Assembly (NCBI GenBank): GCA_017398425.1 | Contig: JAFQFZ010000013.1 | Coordinates: forward strand, 1-48,466 | Direction of reading: 5' to 3' | DNA from: Clostridia bacterium | Lineage (GTDB): Bacteria; Bacillota; Clostridia; Oscillospirales; Acutalibacteraceae | DNA length: 48,466 nucleotides | Shown: positions 7,668-16,566 of the stretch, one piece after another | Layout: each line of letters begins with the position of its first letter | How positions within the stretch are numbered: the first letter of the stretch is position 1 | Notes under the pieces: model-generated | Databases searched by the model: none | What the model was told of the DNA's origin: nothing | The model's input: only the letters and a program-made list of their open reading frames with translations | Translations under genes and position numbers: made by a program

Positions 7668-9938
7668 TTATTTTTCGGACTTCTTTTTCTTCATCACGAT
7701 CAGGGCGACGATCACCGCCGCCGCGACGATCACACCGCCCGCGATCAGCGAAACGAGCAACCACGGGAACGCGGCGGGCTCAACGTATTCACCCGTCAGG
7801 ATGGACATCTTGCGGATGGTGACAGGACCGGGAACCGCATTGATCTCCATCGAGATGGTCAGCTCCTTGGTGAGATCGACACCCATGTCGATGAAGGCTT
7901 GCGTCACATCGAACACACCGACGTAGTTGCCTGCACCGGCATCCATCGTGGCGAGATACGAGCCTTCGATGATGTAGTTCAAACGGGTCTTATCCACCGA
8001 GATCATCTGACCGTCCTGAATGATCATCGGGTACATCGACCAGGTGCTTCCCGCTTCCATATCCAAATAGAGATAGATCTTTTCGCCTTCGGGCGTGAAG
8101 GTCACAGGCTCGGTATACTTGATCTTCGGCCAGTTGTTGGCGGCGCGTGCACTCTTCTTGAAGGTCATGCCACCGTCTTCGAGCTGTTCCGCTTTGAGGT
8201 AGGAGGAGGATTTCGTCAGCGAGGCAGGGCCGTCGGCGTTTTCCCATTTCGACAGATCCAGATCGAACTCGTGCACCGTCGTGAGGTAGTCGGGGTTCAT
8301 GCGGAACACGGTTTCCTCGAGCGCACCCTTGGCGTTCATCAGCGCCGTGTAGGCACCGCGCACCGCTTCGACGTTGCCTTTGTCGGCGCCTCGCGCCGCG
8401 TTCAGCGCGTCGTTGAAAGAGGCAACGCTCTCGGCGGTGTATCCCTCGGAGGTCACCGCTTCCGCTTTGGTAACGGCATCCGTCAGCGCAAGGCTGTCGG
8501 CGTAGTACGTCGTCGTCTCAGCCGCCGTATTCAGCGTCGGCGCGGCGTCGCCTGCCGCCACGGCAAAATCGCGCACGGTGATTTGGCGCTTAGCAGGGGC
8601 AAAGTCCACGGTGAAGTTCACGTCGTCACGCAGACCGAACGGCGAAACACCGCCCGTGATGGGGGAGAACGCCGTCATCGAGATCGCGTTGCCCTCCACG
8701 ACGATGTCACGAATGTAGCCCTCGCCGTTGCAGCCGAACACCGAACCGATGTAGTGACCGGGGTCTTCGTGGTCTTTGTAGTATTCTTCGGATTCCTTTT
8801 GGACGAACTGGTAGTCCGCGATCACTTCGTGCACAACGCGACCGTCTTCGAGTTCGATCGGTTTATAGGCGGCACCGGAGTAGTGACCCGACAGCACCAT
8901 CTTCACGTTTTCGTGCTTGGTGACCAGCACGTTGTGCAGGATGTCCGCGCGACCTGCGTGCTCAAGGTCGGAGGGTTTCAGGTACTGGTGGGTGCAAAGC
9001 ACGGCGGTACGATGGGGATACATCGACAGCACCTCGTCCGCCCAGTCGAGCGTCGCTTGCTGATCTTCCACACCGTAGCCGAAGTAGACAAAGAGGAAAT
9101 CGACGTTGCCGACCGTCACAAGGTCGTAGTGGCAACGGTTGTCGTCGGGAGTCGTGCCGTACCACGGACGATCCTCGTAGCGTTCCTTGTTGAAATGCTC
9201 CAGATAGTGGACGTAGAGGTTGGCGGGATAATCGCCGACGTCGTGGTTGCCGGTGACAATGCCGTAAGGCACGTTCGCGTCGTCGAGGATCTCAAACGCT
9301 TTGTCGGCGACTTCCCATTGACCTTTCGTGACTGCCTTGCCGGGGGTGTCGTCGACAATATCGCCCGTGTTGATGACGTACGCCGTGCGACCTTCCTGAT
9401 ATTCTTTGACCATGTATTCGTGGATGCCGTAATAGGTATCGTTGAGGTCTTTGAATTTGGTGTAGTGCTGTTGGTCGGTGCTCCAGATCAGACGATTACT
9501 GCCGTTGCCGACGTAGTCGGGCGTGAGCATCACTTGCACCTTGCCGTCCTTGGCGTAGGTTGCAAGCTCGATGTTCGCCTGCACCGTGCCGCTCGTCACC
9601 GCGGTGGCAAGCGTGTCCCATGTGCTGTTTTTCACATTGTAGGCTTTGAGCGCCAAACGCTCGTTTTCGACGGTGGAAGCATCCGCCGCCACCGTGACGG
9701 CTTTGTCGGAAACACCGCTCACGTCGATGGTGAAGAGCTGGTAGGGAATACCGGCAGCAGACTCGATCGTGACCGCGCCGTCGGCATCCACGGGAACGGC
9801 TTCGCCGATCGTGTTTGTACCGTCGGTGATGCCGTAGCTGACGGTGACGGAAAGCGGGTCGGCGGCGCTGACGCCCGTTGCCGACAGCGACAACAGCAGG
9901 CAGACGCACAGTGCCAATGAGAAGAGTTTCTTTTTCAT
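7668..9938 (-). CDS. Surface-anchored calcineurin-like metallophosphoesterase
   Basis: A 756-residue exported protein with a signal peptide (1-25, ending V-S-A-A), a beta-rich N-terminal part and a calcineurin-like phosphoesterase domain (about 148-375). Metal-site motifs are D155-Q-Q-H158, T-G-D193, G-N231-H232-D233 and H317. The last motif, usually G-H-x-H, reads G-H352-Y-S354, so one histidine is replaced. A FIVAR-like helical module lies at about 482-542, followed by a further beta-rich region. One C-terminal transmembrane helix (about 726-747) ends in K-K-K-K-S-E-K, anchoring the enzyme outward without an LPXTG signal. The predicted role is cleavage of phosphomono- or phosphodiesters outside the cell. 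Start ATG at 9938 is preceded by AGGGGA. It is a single-gene unit between two hairpins. The exact substrate is unknown. Confidence 0.82.
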   Translation of the reverse strand: MKKKLFSLALCVCLLLSLSATGVSAADPLSVTVSYGITDGTNTIGEAVPVDADGAVTIESAAGIPYQLFTIDVSGVSDKAVTVAADASTVENERLALKAYNVKNSTWDTLATAVTSGTVQANIELATYAKDGKVQVMLTPDYVGNGSNRLIWSTDQQHYTKFKDLNDTYYGIHEYMVKEYQEGRTAYVINTGDIVDDTPGKAVTKGQWEVADKAFEILDDANVPYGIVTGNHDVGDYPANLYVHYLEHFNKERYEDRPWYGTTPDDNRCHYDLVTVGNVDFLFVYFGYGVEDQQATLDWADEVLSMYPHRTAVLCTHQYLKPSDLEHAGRADILHNVLVTKHENVKMVLSGHYSGAAYKPIELEDGRVVHEVIADYQFVQKESEEYYKDHEDPGHYIGSVFGCNGEGYIRDIVVEGNAISMTAFSPITGGVSPFGLRDDVNFTVDFAPAKRQITVRDFAVAAGDAAPTLNTAAETTTYYADSLALTDAVTKAEAVTSEGYTAESVASFNDALNAARGADKGNVEAVRGAYTALMNAKGALEETVFRMNPDYLTTVHEFDLDLSKWENADGPASLTKSSSYLKAEQLEDGGMTFKKSARAANNWPKIKYTEPVTFTPEGEKIYLYLDMEAGSTWSMYPMIIQDGQMISVDKTRLNYIIEGSYLATMDAGAGNYVGVFDVTQAFIDMGVDLTKELTISMEINAVPGPVTIRKMSILTGEYVEPAAFPWLLVSLIAGGVIVAAAVIVALIVMKKKKSEK

Positions 9939-10003
9939 GATAAATCCCCTTTTTTCAAAAAGATTCTATCTCCATTCTATCAAACGTTCGACACGGTGTC
10001 AAC

Positions 10004-10040
10004 AAAAAAACCGCACGACAACCTGCGTTGCCGTGCGGTT
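10004..10040 (-). terminator. Terminator of pfkA
   Basis: AACCGCACG (10009-10017) / CGTGCGGTT (10032-10040). The A-run at 10004-10010 gives a U-run on the minus strand. It sits 11 bp after the pfkA stop. Confidence 0.85.
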
Positions 10041-10050
10041 CAAATGTTGA

Positions 10051-11019
10051 TCAGATGGAGATTTCGTGCGCCATTTCGTAGAGTTCGAGATCGAACGGCT
10101 TCTTCATGGCGAGTGCCTCCTCGATGTCGTAGTCGAGGATGTGGTCGTTTTGGATGGTCACGACGCGATTGCTCTTGCCCTCGAGCAACAGCTTGACCGC
10201 CTCGTTGCCCATTTGGCTGGCGAGCACGCGATCGCGCAAGGTGGGCGAACCGCCGCGTTGCACGTGACCGAGGATGGTGGCACGCGTCTCGATGCCGGTG
10301 CGCTCTTCGATGGTTTTCGCCATCTCGAGGACACCGCCGACGCCTTCCGCCACGATGATGATGAAGTGCTTCTTCTGCGTTTTCGCCGTCGCGGCCATGC
10401 GACCGAGGATGTCTTTTTCAAAATCGAATTCCACTTCGGGGACGAGGATGCTCGTCGCGCCGCAGGCGATACCGACGTTAAGCGCCAGATAACCGGCGCG
10501 GCGACCCATGACCTCCACCACGCTGCATCGATCGTGCGATTGCGCGGTGTCGCGCAGCTTGTCGATCATTTCCATGCAGGTGTTCAGAGCGGTGTCGTAG
10601 CCGATCGTATGCTCGCAGCAGGAGATATCGTTGTCAATGGTGCCGGGAATGCCGATGGTGGGCATGCCGTGACGGGTGAGATCCATCGCGCCGCGGAACG
10701 AACCGTCGCCGCCGATGACGACCACGCCCTCGATGCTGCGCTTGCGCAGATTGGCAATCGCCTTTTGAATGCCTTCTTCGGTGCGGAATTCGGGGCTGCG
10801 CGCCGTGTAGAGCATGGTGCCGCCGCGATGGATGATATCCGAAACACTGCGAAGATTCATTTCGAACATGTCGTCATTGATCAAACCGTTATAACCGCGA
10901 TACACACCGTAGACCTCAAGACCGCGATTGATGGCGGTACGGGCAACAGCACGAACAGCGGCATTCATACCGGGGGCGTCGCCGCCGCTGGTCAAGACAG
11001 CAATTCGTTTGACAGACAT
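10051..11019 (-). CDS. pfkA: ATP-dependent 6-phosphofructokinase
   Basis: A 322-residue enzyme that phosphorylates fructose 6-phosphate in glycolysis. Visible are the nucleotide loop T-S-G-G-D-A-P-G-M-N near the N-terminus, G-G-D-G-S-F-R-G, the catalytic I-P-G-T-I-D-N-D segment and the M-G-R-R-A-G-Y-L sugar-phosphate motif. G-G-D-G-S is the pattern of the ATP-dependent class. The ATG at 11019 gives the family's normal N-terminus M-S-V-K-R-I-A-V-L-T-S-G-G and has AAGGAG upstream. A start 14 codons earlier has no support. In many Clostridia pfkA follows dnaE and precedes pyk. Here it follows dnaE with a 150-bp gap holding its own promoter, and no pyk follows. Confidence 0.96.
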   Translation of the reverse strand: MSVKRIAVLTSGGDAPGMNAAVRAVARTAINRGLEVYGVYRGYNGLINDDMFEMNLRSVSDIIHRGGTMLYTARSPEFRTEEGIQKAIANLRKRSIEGVVVIGGDGSFRGAMDLTRHGMPTIGIPGTIDNDISCCEHTIGYDTALNTCMEMIDKLRDTAQSHDRCSVVEVMGRRAGYLALNVGIACGATSILVPEVEFDFEKDILGRMAATAKTQKKHFIIIVAEGVGGVLEMAKTIEERTGIETRATILGHVQRGGSPTLRDRVLASQMGNEAVKLLLEGKSNRVVTIQNDHILDYDIEEALAMKKPFDLELYEMAHEISI

Positions 11020-11091
11020 TTGCAATACAACTCCTTTTATGCATGATCCGTTCGGATGCACTCTGACGGATAAACTTCCAAAATCCTATAT

Positions 11092-11121
11092 ATTATACAA
11101 CACATCCCCTGAGAAAAGCAA
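11092..11121 (-). promoter_or_regulatory. Promoter of pfkA
   Basis: On the minus strand, TTGCTT (11116-11121) and TATAAT (11092-11097) with 18-bp spacing, in the 150-bp gap between dnaE and pfkA. This allows pfkA to be expressed separately from the replication gene. Confidence 0.6.
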
Positions 11122-11169
11122 GGGGTTATTTCGGTTTTCTCGGAATTTTGGCATAATTTCGGACGGTTT

Positions 11170-14100
11170 TCACTCAAGAAGCGCCACATTCGCGTCCGAA
11201 AGTCGCAAACGCAGGGATTTCAAGAGAGCTTCGGTGGCGTTGACAGTGGTGTCGGACACCTTGACGAGCTTGCCGCTGTCGGCAAAACGGACGAACACCG
11301 GACGGTCGCCGGGGTGGGATTTGAGCAGCTCCTTGATCGAAGGCCACGCCTCGTCCGATGCACTCATCAACCGCAGATACAGTCCGTATTGCGCGGTGCG
11401 TTTTTTTGCGGAGGTCGGCAGATCTTCGACCCCCTGAATCGGGGTCAGGCGATCCACCACCACCGACGGCGGCTGATCTTCGCGCAGGCTCAGTCGACCG
11501 CTGAGCGTCACCACCTGTCCTTCACGAACGTAGGCGGTGTTGGCGGCAAGGGTTTTCGGGAACAGCACGAGCTCCACGTCGGCGGTCATATCCTCCAAGG
11601 TGACATACGCCATCGTCGCGCCGTTTTTGGTGTTTTTGGTACGCACGCTTGAGAGTGAGCCGAACAGCCGCACGGTCGTTCCGTCGGCGTTTTCGGCATC
11701 GTCCTCGGCTCGCGTGAGAAGGTCGGCAACGGTGGTGACGCGAAGCGACGGAAGATGCGGTGCGTATTCCTCCAGCGGATGCCCCGAAAGGTACAGTCCC
11801 GTCACCGCTTTCTCCATCGCGAGCAGTTCGGTGATCGGCAACTCGGGCAGGGGAGGAAGCGGCGGGTGAGCGCTCTCCTCTTCACAGAAGATCGGATCGT
11901 CAAACAGTCCGAGCTGACCTTCCAGTTGTCGCCGCTGACGGCTGTCAAACCGCTCAAGGAGCAGATCGAGGTTTTCGAGCATTTGACGACGGTTGGCGCC
12001 CAGACCGTCCAACGCGCCGCATTGGATCAAGCTTTCGATCGCGCGGCGGTTGCATTCGCGCCGTCCCGCCATGCGCTCGAGGAATTGCGAAAACGAGGTG
12101 AACGGACCGTTGCGGTCGCGCTCGTTCACAATGGCTTCGATGGTCGGATAACCGATGTTTTTCACCGCAATGAGTCCGAAGCGGATACCGTTTTCGGTCG
12201 GCGCAAAGGCGCTGACACTTTCATTGACCGAGGGAGGAAGTACCGCAATATGCAGGCGCTGTGCCTCGCGCAGATATTCCGCGACCTTCGTCGCGTCGGG
12301 AATGGAGGTGATCAGTGCCGCGAGATATTCCTTCGGATACAGCGCTTTCAGATACGCGGTTTGATACGCCACCAGCGCATAGGCGGCGGCGTGGGATTTG
12401 TTGAAGGCGTAGGAGGCAAACGACGCCATCTCTTCAAAAATGCGCTCGGCGGTCGCCTGCGGCACACCGCGGCGTACACAGCCTTCCACTTCGACTTGTC
12501 CGTCGGCGTTGACCAGACCGTGAATGAAGACTTCCCGCTCTTGCTCCATGACGTCGTGCTTTTTCTTGGACATGGCGCGGCGCACCAAATCGGCGCGCCC
12601 GAGCGAATAGCCCGCCAGCGCTTGCAGGATCTGCATGACCTGCTCCTGGTAAACGATGCATCCGTACGTCACCTTCAGGATCGGTTCAAGAAGCGGATGC
12701 GCGTAGCGCACGTCCTGCGGGTGGTGACGGTTGTGGATATAGCGCGGGATGGAGGCCATCGGACCGGGGCGATACAGCGAAATGACGGCGATGAGATCTT
12801 CAAAGTGATTCGGCTTCAAATTGCTCAGCACACGCTTCATACCGCCCGATTCAAACTGAAACACACCCACCGTTTCGCCTTTGGAAAACAGGTCGTATAC
12901 CGCGGGTTCTTCAAGGTCGATGTCGTTCACCGAGAAAGCGGGATGATGCTCGCGGATCAAGCGCACCGTGTTGTCGATGACCGTCAGGTTGCGAAGACCC
13001 AAAAAGTCCATTTTGAGAAGCCCCAGCTCTTCGAGTGTCGTCATCGTGAACTGCGTAGCAACGGCGTCGCCGTTGATGCAAAGCGGCACGTAGTGATGCA
13101 CAGGTTCCGCGGTGATGACCACGCCGGCAGCGTGGGTAGAAGCGTGACGCGGCATACCCTCGACCTGCATCGCCAGATCGATCAGCGTTTTGACCTGCGC
13201 GTCGGAATCGTACATTTCCTTGAGCGGCTTGGACTCTTCGAGTGCTTTTTGAAGCGTCATATTGAGATCCCACGGGATCTTCTTGGCAACGGCATCGCCC
13301 ACGGCATAGGGCAGGGACAACACACGCGCCACGTCGCGCACGGCGGCCTTGGCCGCCATCGTGCCGAAGGTGACGATCTGCGCCACGTGATCGGCGCCGT
13401 ATTTCGAGATGACGTAGTCGATGACTTGCTGGCGCTTCTCGTTGCAAAAATCAATATCAAAGTCGGGCATACTCACGCGCTCGGGGTTGAGAAACCGCTC
13501 GAACAGCAGATCGTATTTGAGCGGGTCGATGCCCGTGATGTCCAGACAATAGGCGCATAAACTGCCCGCGCCCGAACCACGTCCGGGACCGACGGGGATG
13601 TCGTGCGTTTTGGCGTACACGACGTAATCGCGCACGATGAGATAGTAGTTGACGTAGCCCATACGCTCGATCATATCCATCTCATAGTGCAGACGCTTGA
13701 CCGCTTCATCGGAGGGGGTATCGCCGTATTTTGCTTGCAGTCCTTCCAGACACAAACGGCGGAAATAGGCGGTGCTGTCGCCACCAGGCGCTTCAAAGGC
13801 GGGGAGCTTGGTTTGTCCGAACGTGAAGTCGAAGGAACAGCGCTCCGCAATGGCGGCCGTGTTGTCAAACGCGCTTTGGATGCGCGGAAACAGCGCACGC
13901 ATCTCCTCTTCGGATTTCAGATAGAACTCGTCTCCCTCAAACGCCATCGAGGTGGGAGCGTCGAGCGTGGTGGCGGTTTGAATGCACAAAAGCACGCGCT
14001 GGAGCTTCGCATCCTCGCGCGTGAGATAGTGTGCGTCGTTGGTGCAGACGAGCGGAAGTGACAGCTCGTTTGCCAGCTTGATAAGTTGCGGATTGATGCG

Positions 14101-14649
14101 CTTTTGCTCTTCGAGACCGTGGTCCTGCAGTTCGATGTAAAAATGATCCTTGCCGAACAGATCGGCGTAGCGCATCGCACGGCGCTTGGCGTCTTCGTAG
14201 TCGCCTTTGGTCAAGGCTTTGGGGATCTCGCCCGCAAGGCACGCGGACAGCGCGATCAACCCTTCGTGATGCTTTTGCAGTAATTCGTGATCCACGCGCG
14301 GCTTGCCGTAGAATCCTTCGGTAAACGCCGCCGAAACGAGCGTGATCAGGTTTTGGTAGCCGACTTCGTTCTCACACAATAACACTAAGTGCGCGTGCTC
14401 GTTGTCGATGCCGTGTTGCTTGTCGTGGCGCGTGCGCGCGGCAACGTACACTTCACAGCCGATGATGGGGCGAATGCCCGCTCTTTTGGCTTCTTTATAA
14501 AAATCGACCGCACCGTACATCACACCGTGGTCGGTGATGGCCAGAGCGGTTTGTCCGAGTGCCTTGGCGCGTTCCACCAGACCGCGAATACGGCATGCGC
14601 CGTCGAGAAGACTGTACTCGCTGTGCACGTGCAGATGAACGAACGCCAT
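11170..14649 (-). CDS. dnaE: DNA polymerase III alpha subunit (DnaE type)
   Basis: A 1159-residue C-family replicative polymerase. It starts with a PHP domain (H-L-H-V-H-S-E-Y-S-L-L-D, later T-D-H-G), followed by the palm with catalytic aspartates in P-D-F-D-I-D-F-C. The G-P-G-R-G-S-G-A-G-S-L finger motif is present, then a helix-hairpin-helix region and a C-terminal OB-fold. The N-terminal exonuclease seen in PolC is absent, so this is the DnaE class that in Firmicutes works beside PolC on the lagging strand. Start ATG 14649 has AAAAGGAG upstream. It lies 36 bp after whiA in the same run of genes, the usual clostridial neighbour order. Length is normal. Confidence 0.96.
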   Translation of the reverse strand: MAFVHLHVHSEYSLLDGACRIRGLVERAKALGQTALAITDHGVMYGAVDFYKEAKRAGIRPIIGCEVYVAARTRHDKQHGIDNEHAHLVLLCENEVGYQNLITLVSAAFTEGFYGKPRVDHELLQKHHEGLIALSACLAGEIPKALTKGDYEDAKRRAMRYADLFGKDHFYIELQDHGLEEQKRINPQLIKLANELSLPLVCTNDAHYLTREDAKLQRVLLCIQTATTLDAPTSMAFEGDEFYLKSEEEMRALFPRIQSAFDNTAAIAERCSFDFTFGQTKLPAFEAPGGDSTAYFRRLCLEGLQAKYGDTPSDEAVKRLHYEMDMIERMGYVNYYLIVRDYVVYAKTHDIPVGPGRGSGAGSLCAYCLDITGIDPLKYDLLFERFLNPERVSMPDFDIDFCNEKRQQVIDYVISKYGADHVAQIVTFGTMAAKAAVRDVARVLSLPYAVGDAVAKKIPWDLNMTLQKALEESKPLKEMYDSDAQVKTLIDLAMQVEGMPRHASTHAAGVVITAEPVHHYVPLCINGDAVATQFTMTTLEELGLLKMDFLGLRNLTVIDNTVRLIREHHPAFSVNDIDLEEPAVYDLFSKGETVGVFQFESGGMKRVLSNLKPNHFEDLIAVISLYRPGPMASIPRYIHNRHHPQDVRYAHPLLEPILKVTYGCIVYQEQVMQILQALAGYSLGRADLVRRAMSKKKHDVMEQEREVFIHGLVNADGQVEVEGCVRRGVPQATAERIFEEMASFASYAFNKSHAAAYALVAYQTAYLKALYPKEYLAALITSIPDATKVAEYLREAQRLHIAVLPPSVNESVSAFAPTENGIRFGLIAVKNIGYPTIEAIVNERDRNGPFTSFSQFLERMAGRRECNRRAIESLIQCGALDGLGANRRQMLENLDLLLERFDSRQRRQLEGQLGLFDDPIFCEEESAHPPLPPLPELPITELLAMEKAVTGLYLSGHPLEEYAPHLPSLRVTTVADLLTRAEDDAENADGTTVRLFGSLSSVRTKNTKNGATMAYVTLEDMTADVELVLFPKTLAANTAYVREGQVVTLSGRLSLREDQPPSVVVDRLTPIQGVEDLPTSAKKRTAQYGLYLRLMSASDEAWPSIKELLKSHPGDRPVFVRFADSGKLVKVSDTTVNATEALLKSLRLRLSDANVALLE

Positions 14650-14685
14650 GATTCACACTCCTTTTTCGGATATTGGTTTATGCGG

Positions 14686-15594
14686 TCAGTCGGGAAGATC
14701 CGCCGCAAAATCCATCAGTCGTTTCAAACGGTGGTTCACGCCCGAACGGGTCAGAGGCGGATCGAGCGCCTCGGCCAGCTCGCGCAGGGAATATTCGGGA
14801 TGAAGCAGTCTCAACTGCGCCAGTTCTTGCAGATCGTCCGGGAGACTTGCGATCCCGCCGTTGCGTTCGATTTTTTGCACGGCTTGGATCTGTCCCGAAG
14901 CGGCGGCAACCGTCTTGTCCAGATTGGCACTTTCGCAGTTGGTTTGGCGGTTGACCTTGTTGCGGATATTTTTGTACATCACGGCCTGATACACCTGCAA
15001 CGAGCCGGTCTGTGCACCGATCCACGCCAAAAAGTCTGCAATGCGATCGCTGTCTTTGAGGTACAACACGTTGCACCCCTTACGAAGGATGTGCTTAAAG
15101 GGCATACCCGATTCGGACAACAACGTGAGAATGTCGCCGCTGAGCTTATGGGACGGGACGGACATTTCAAGGTGATAGTCGGTCTCGGGATCGGAAACGG
15201 CACCGCACGCCAGAAACGCGCCGCGCACATACGCTGCCGCGCAGAAATCACAGTCGAGGTTGGCACGGTTGAGACGAAGTGACAGCTCATGCCCCGAATG
15301 ACCGAACCGATCCAAAATCGAGCGGCGGTCGGATTCGTCGGCAATGCTGACGGTATAGTAGGAGCCGTTCTTGCGCGGCATGGTTTGTTCGAAAAAGCTG
15401 ACATCCTCGAACAACGCTGTGATGACCGCGGCGTACGATGCGGCTACGGCGCGGTGTTCGGTTTGGATGGACATCTCCTGCAATCCGAAGGCGTGCCCAC
15501 CCTGCAAAAGGCCGTAGGCAAATGCATTGCGACAACAGGCATGAGGAAGCGGAGAAGCGGAGATTTCTTTTTTGATTTCGGAGCAAAACGACAT
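14686..15594 (-). CDS. whiA: DNA-binding regulator WhiA
   Basis: A 302-residue WhiA protein: an N-terminal LAGLIDADG-homing-endonuclease-like fold without catalytic acids, joined to a C-terminal helix-turn-helix of about 80 residues. The HTH region contains L-R-L-L-H-P-E-Y-S-L-R-E-L-A and R-S-G-V-N-H-R-L-K-R. WhiA acts in sporulation or chromosome segregation and cell division in Gram-positive bacteria. The start at 15594 (M-S-F-C-S-E-I-K-K-E) is the family start and has AAAGGAT before it. In most Clostridia rapZ and yvcK lie immediately upstream of whiA. Here murB is directly upstream and neither gene is in the window. Confidence 0.94.
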   Translation of the reverse strand: MSFCSEIKKEISASPLPHACCRNAFAYGLLQGGHAFGLQEMSIQTEHRAVAASYAAVITALFEDVSFFEQTMPRKNGSYYTVSIADESDRRSILDRFGHSGHELSLRLNRANLDCDFCAAAYVRGAFLACGAVSDPETDYHLEMSVPSHKLSGDILTLLSESGMPFKHILRKGCNVLYLKDSDRIADFLAWIGAQTGSLQVYQAVMYKNIRNKVNRQTNCESANLDKTVAAASGQIQAVQKIERNGGIASLPDDLQELAQLRLLHPEYSLRELAEALDPPLTRSGVNHRLKRLMDFAADLPD

Positions 15595-15624
15595 GATCGT
15601 CGAATCCTTTCGTTCATTCATGTG

Positions 15625-16539
15625 TCAGGCGTACCAGTCGGTACCCCATAAGCGCACTTCCGGCGACATCTCGACGCCGAACTGCTCAAAGACGCGGCGG
15701 CGCACGTCCTGCTCAAGCTGCTTGACCTGCTCACAGGTGGCGCTGCCACGGTTGATGACAAAGCCGGCGTGCTTTTCGCTGACCTGTGCATCGCCCACGC
15801 GGTAACCGCGCAGTCCGCAGTCGTCGATCAGCTTGCCTGCGAAATAGCCGGTCGGTCGTTTGAAAAAGCTGCCCGCACTGGGGAATTCGAGCGGTTGCTT
15901 TTCGCGGCGGGCGGCGAGGAGATCGGCCATGGTTTCATGGATGGCAGAGGGGTCGCCTTCGGTCAGATCGAGCGTCACCGAGAGAACGATGCCGCCCGTT
16001 TCCATCAGCGCACTGCGGCGATAGGAGAGAGCAAGCTCATCATTTGAGAGAGCGATGCGTTCGCCGCTCGGCATGAGAATCTCCGCCGAACGTATGACCT
16101 GTACCATTTCGCCGCCGTAGGCGCCGGCGTTCATATATACGGCGCCGCCCACACTGCCGGGAATACCGCACGCAAATTCCAAGCCGCTCAGCCCGTATTG
16201 CTGTGCACAGCGTGACAGCTTGGCAAGGGAATACCCGGCATCGACCTGCAGAGCGGTGGCATCAAGACGACGAATGACGGCGTTGCGGCTGTCCGGGCGG
16301 ATCACCGCACCGCGCAATCCCTCGTCCGCGATAAGGAGGTTCGATCCGCAGCCGATCAGGCGGTGAGGGATCGCTTCTTCTTGTAAGCGTGCGATCACGG
16401 TCGCCAACGTATCGCTGTCGTGGGGTAGGAGCAATGCGTCGACAGGACCGCCGATTTTAAAGGTAGTATGATCGCTCATAGGAGCGTTTTCAAGTATGTC
16501 GCAGGCAAGACCGCGAACGACAGACGACCAATCGGTCAT
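15625..16539 (-). CDS. murB: UDP-N-acetylenolpyruvoylglucosamine reductase
   Basis: MurB uses NADPH and FAD to reduce enolpyruvyl-UDP-GlcNAc to UDP-MurNAc in peptidoglycan synthesis. The protein (304 residues) has T-T-F-K-I-G-G-P near the N-terminus, L-I-G-C-G-S-N-L-L in the FAD site, G-I-P-G-S-V-G-G-A-V-Y-M-N-A-G-A-Y-G-G and the C-terminal P-S-A-G-S-F-F-K-R-P with catalytic serine. The layout is the short type IIb of Gram-positives. ATG 16539 is preferred over ATG 16548, which directly touches the AAAGGAG site with no spacer. It lies between glcK and whiA with gaps of about 30 bp, so it is co-transcribed. Confidence 0.95.
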   Translation of the reverse strand: MTDWSSVVRGLACDILENAPMSDHTTFKIGGPVDALLLPHDSDTLATVIARLQEEAIPHRLIGCGSNLLIADEGLRGAVIRPDSRNAVIRRLDATALQVDAGYSLAKLSRCAQQYGLSGLEFACGIPGSVGGAVYMNAGAYGGEMVQVIRSAEILMPSGERIALSNDELALSYRRSALMETGGIVLSVTLDLTEGDPSAIHETMADLLAARREKQPLEFPSAGSFFKRPTGYFAGKLIDDCGLRGYRVGDAQVSEKHAGFVINRGSATCEQVKQLEQDVRRRVFEQFGVEMSPEVRLWGTDWYA

Positions 16540-16566
16540 GAGGCGCATCTCCTTTGTCGATGGAAA

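Noticed and set aside
7899-9920. A 673-codon open frame opposite the metallophosphoesterase
   Set aside because: Its translation is rich in His, Arg and Val as expected from the complement of a real gene; no domain, export signal or ribosome site. The other strand has clear motifs.
11106-11125. Terminator of dnaE (CCCCT/AGGGG hairpin)
   Set aside because: The stem is only five base pairs and no U-run follows on the minus strand.
11755-13560. A 601-codon frame opposite dnaE
   Set aside because: It is a shadow of the conserved polymerase, with basic low-information translation.
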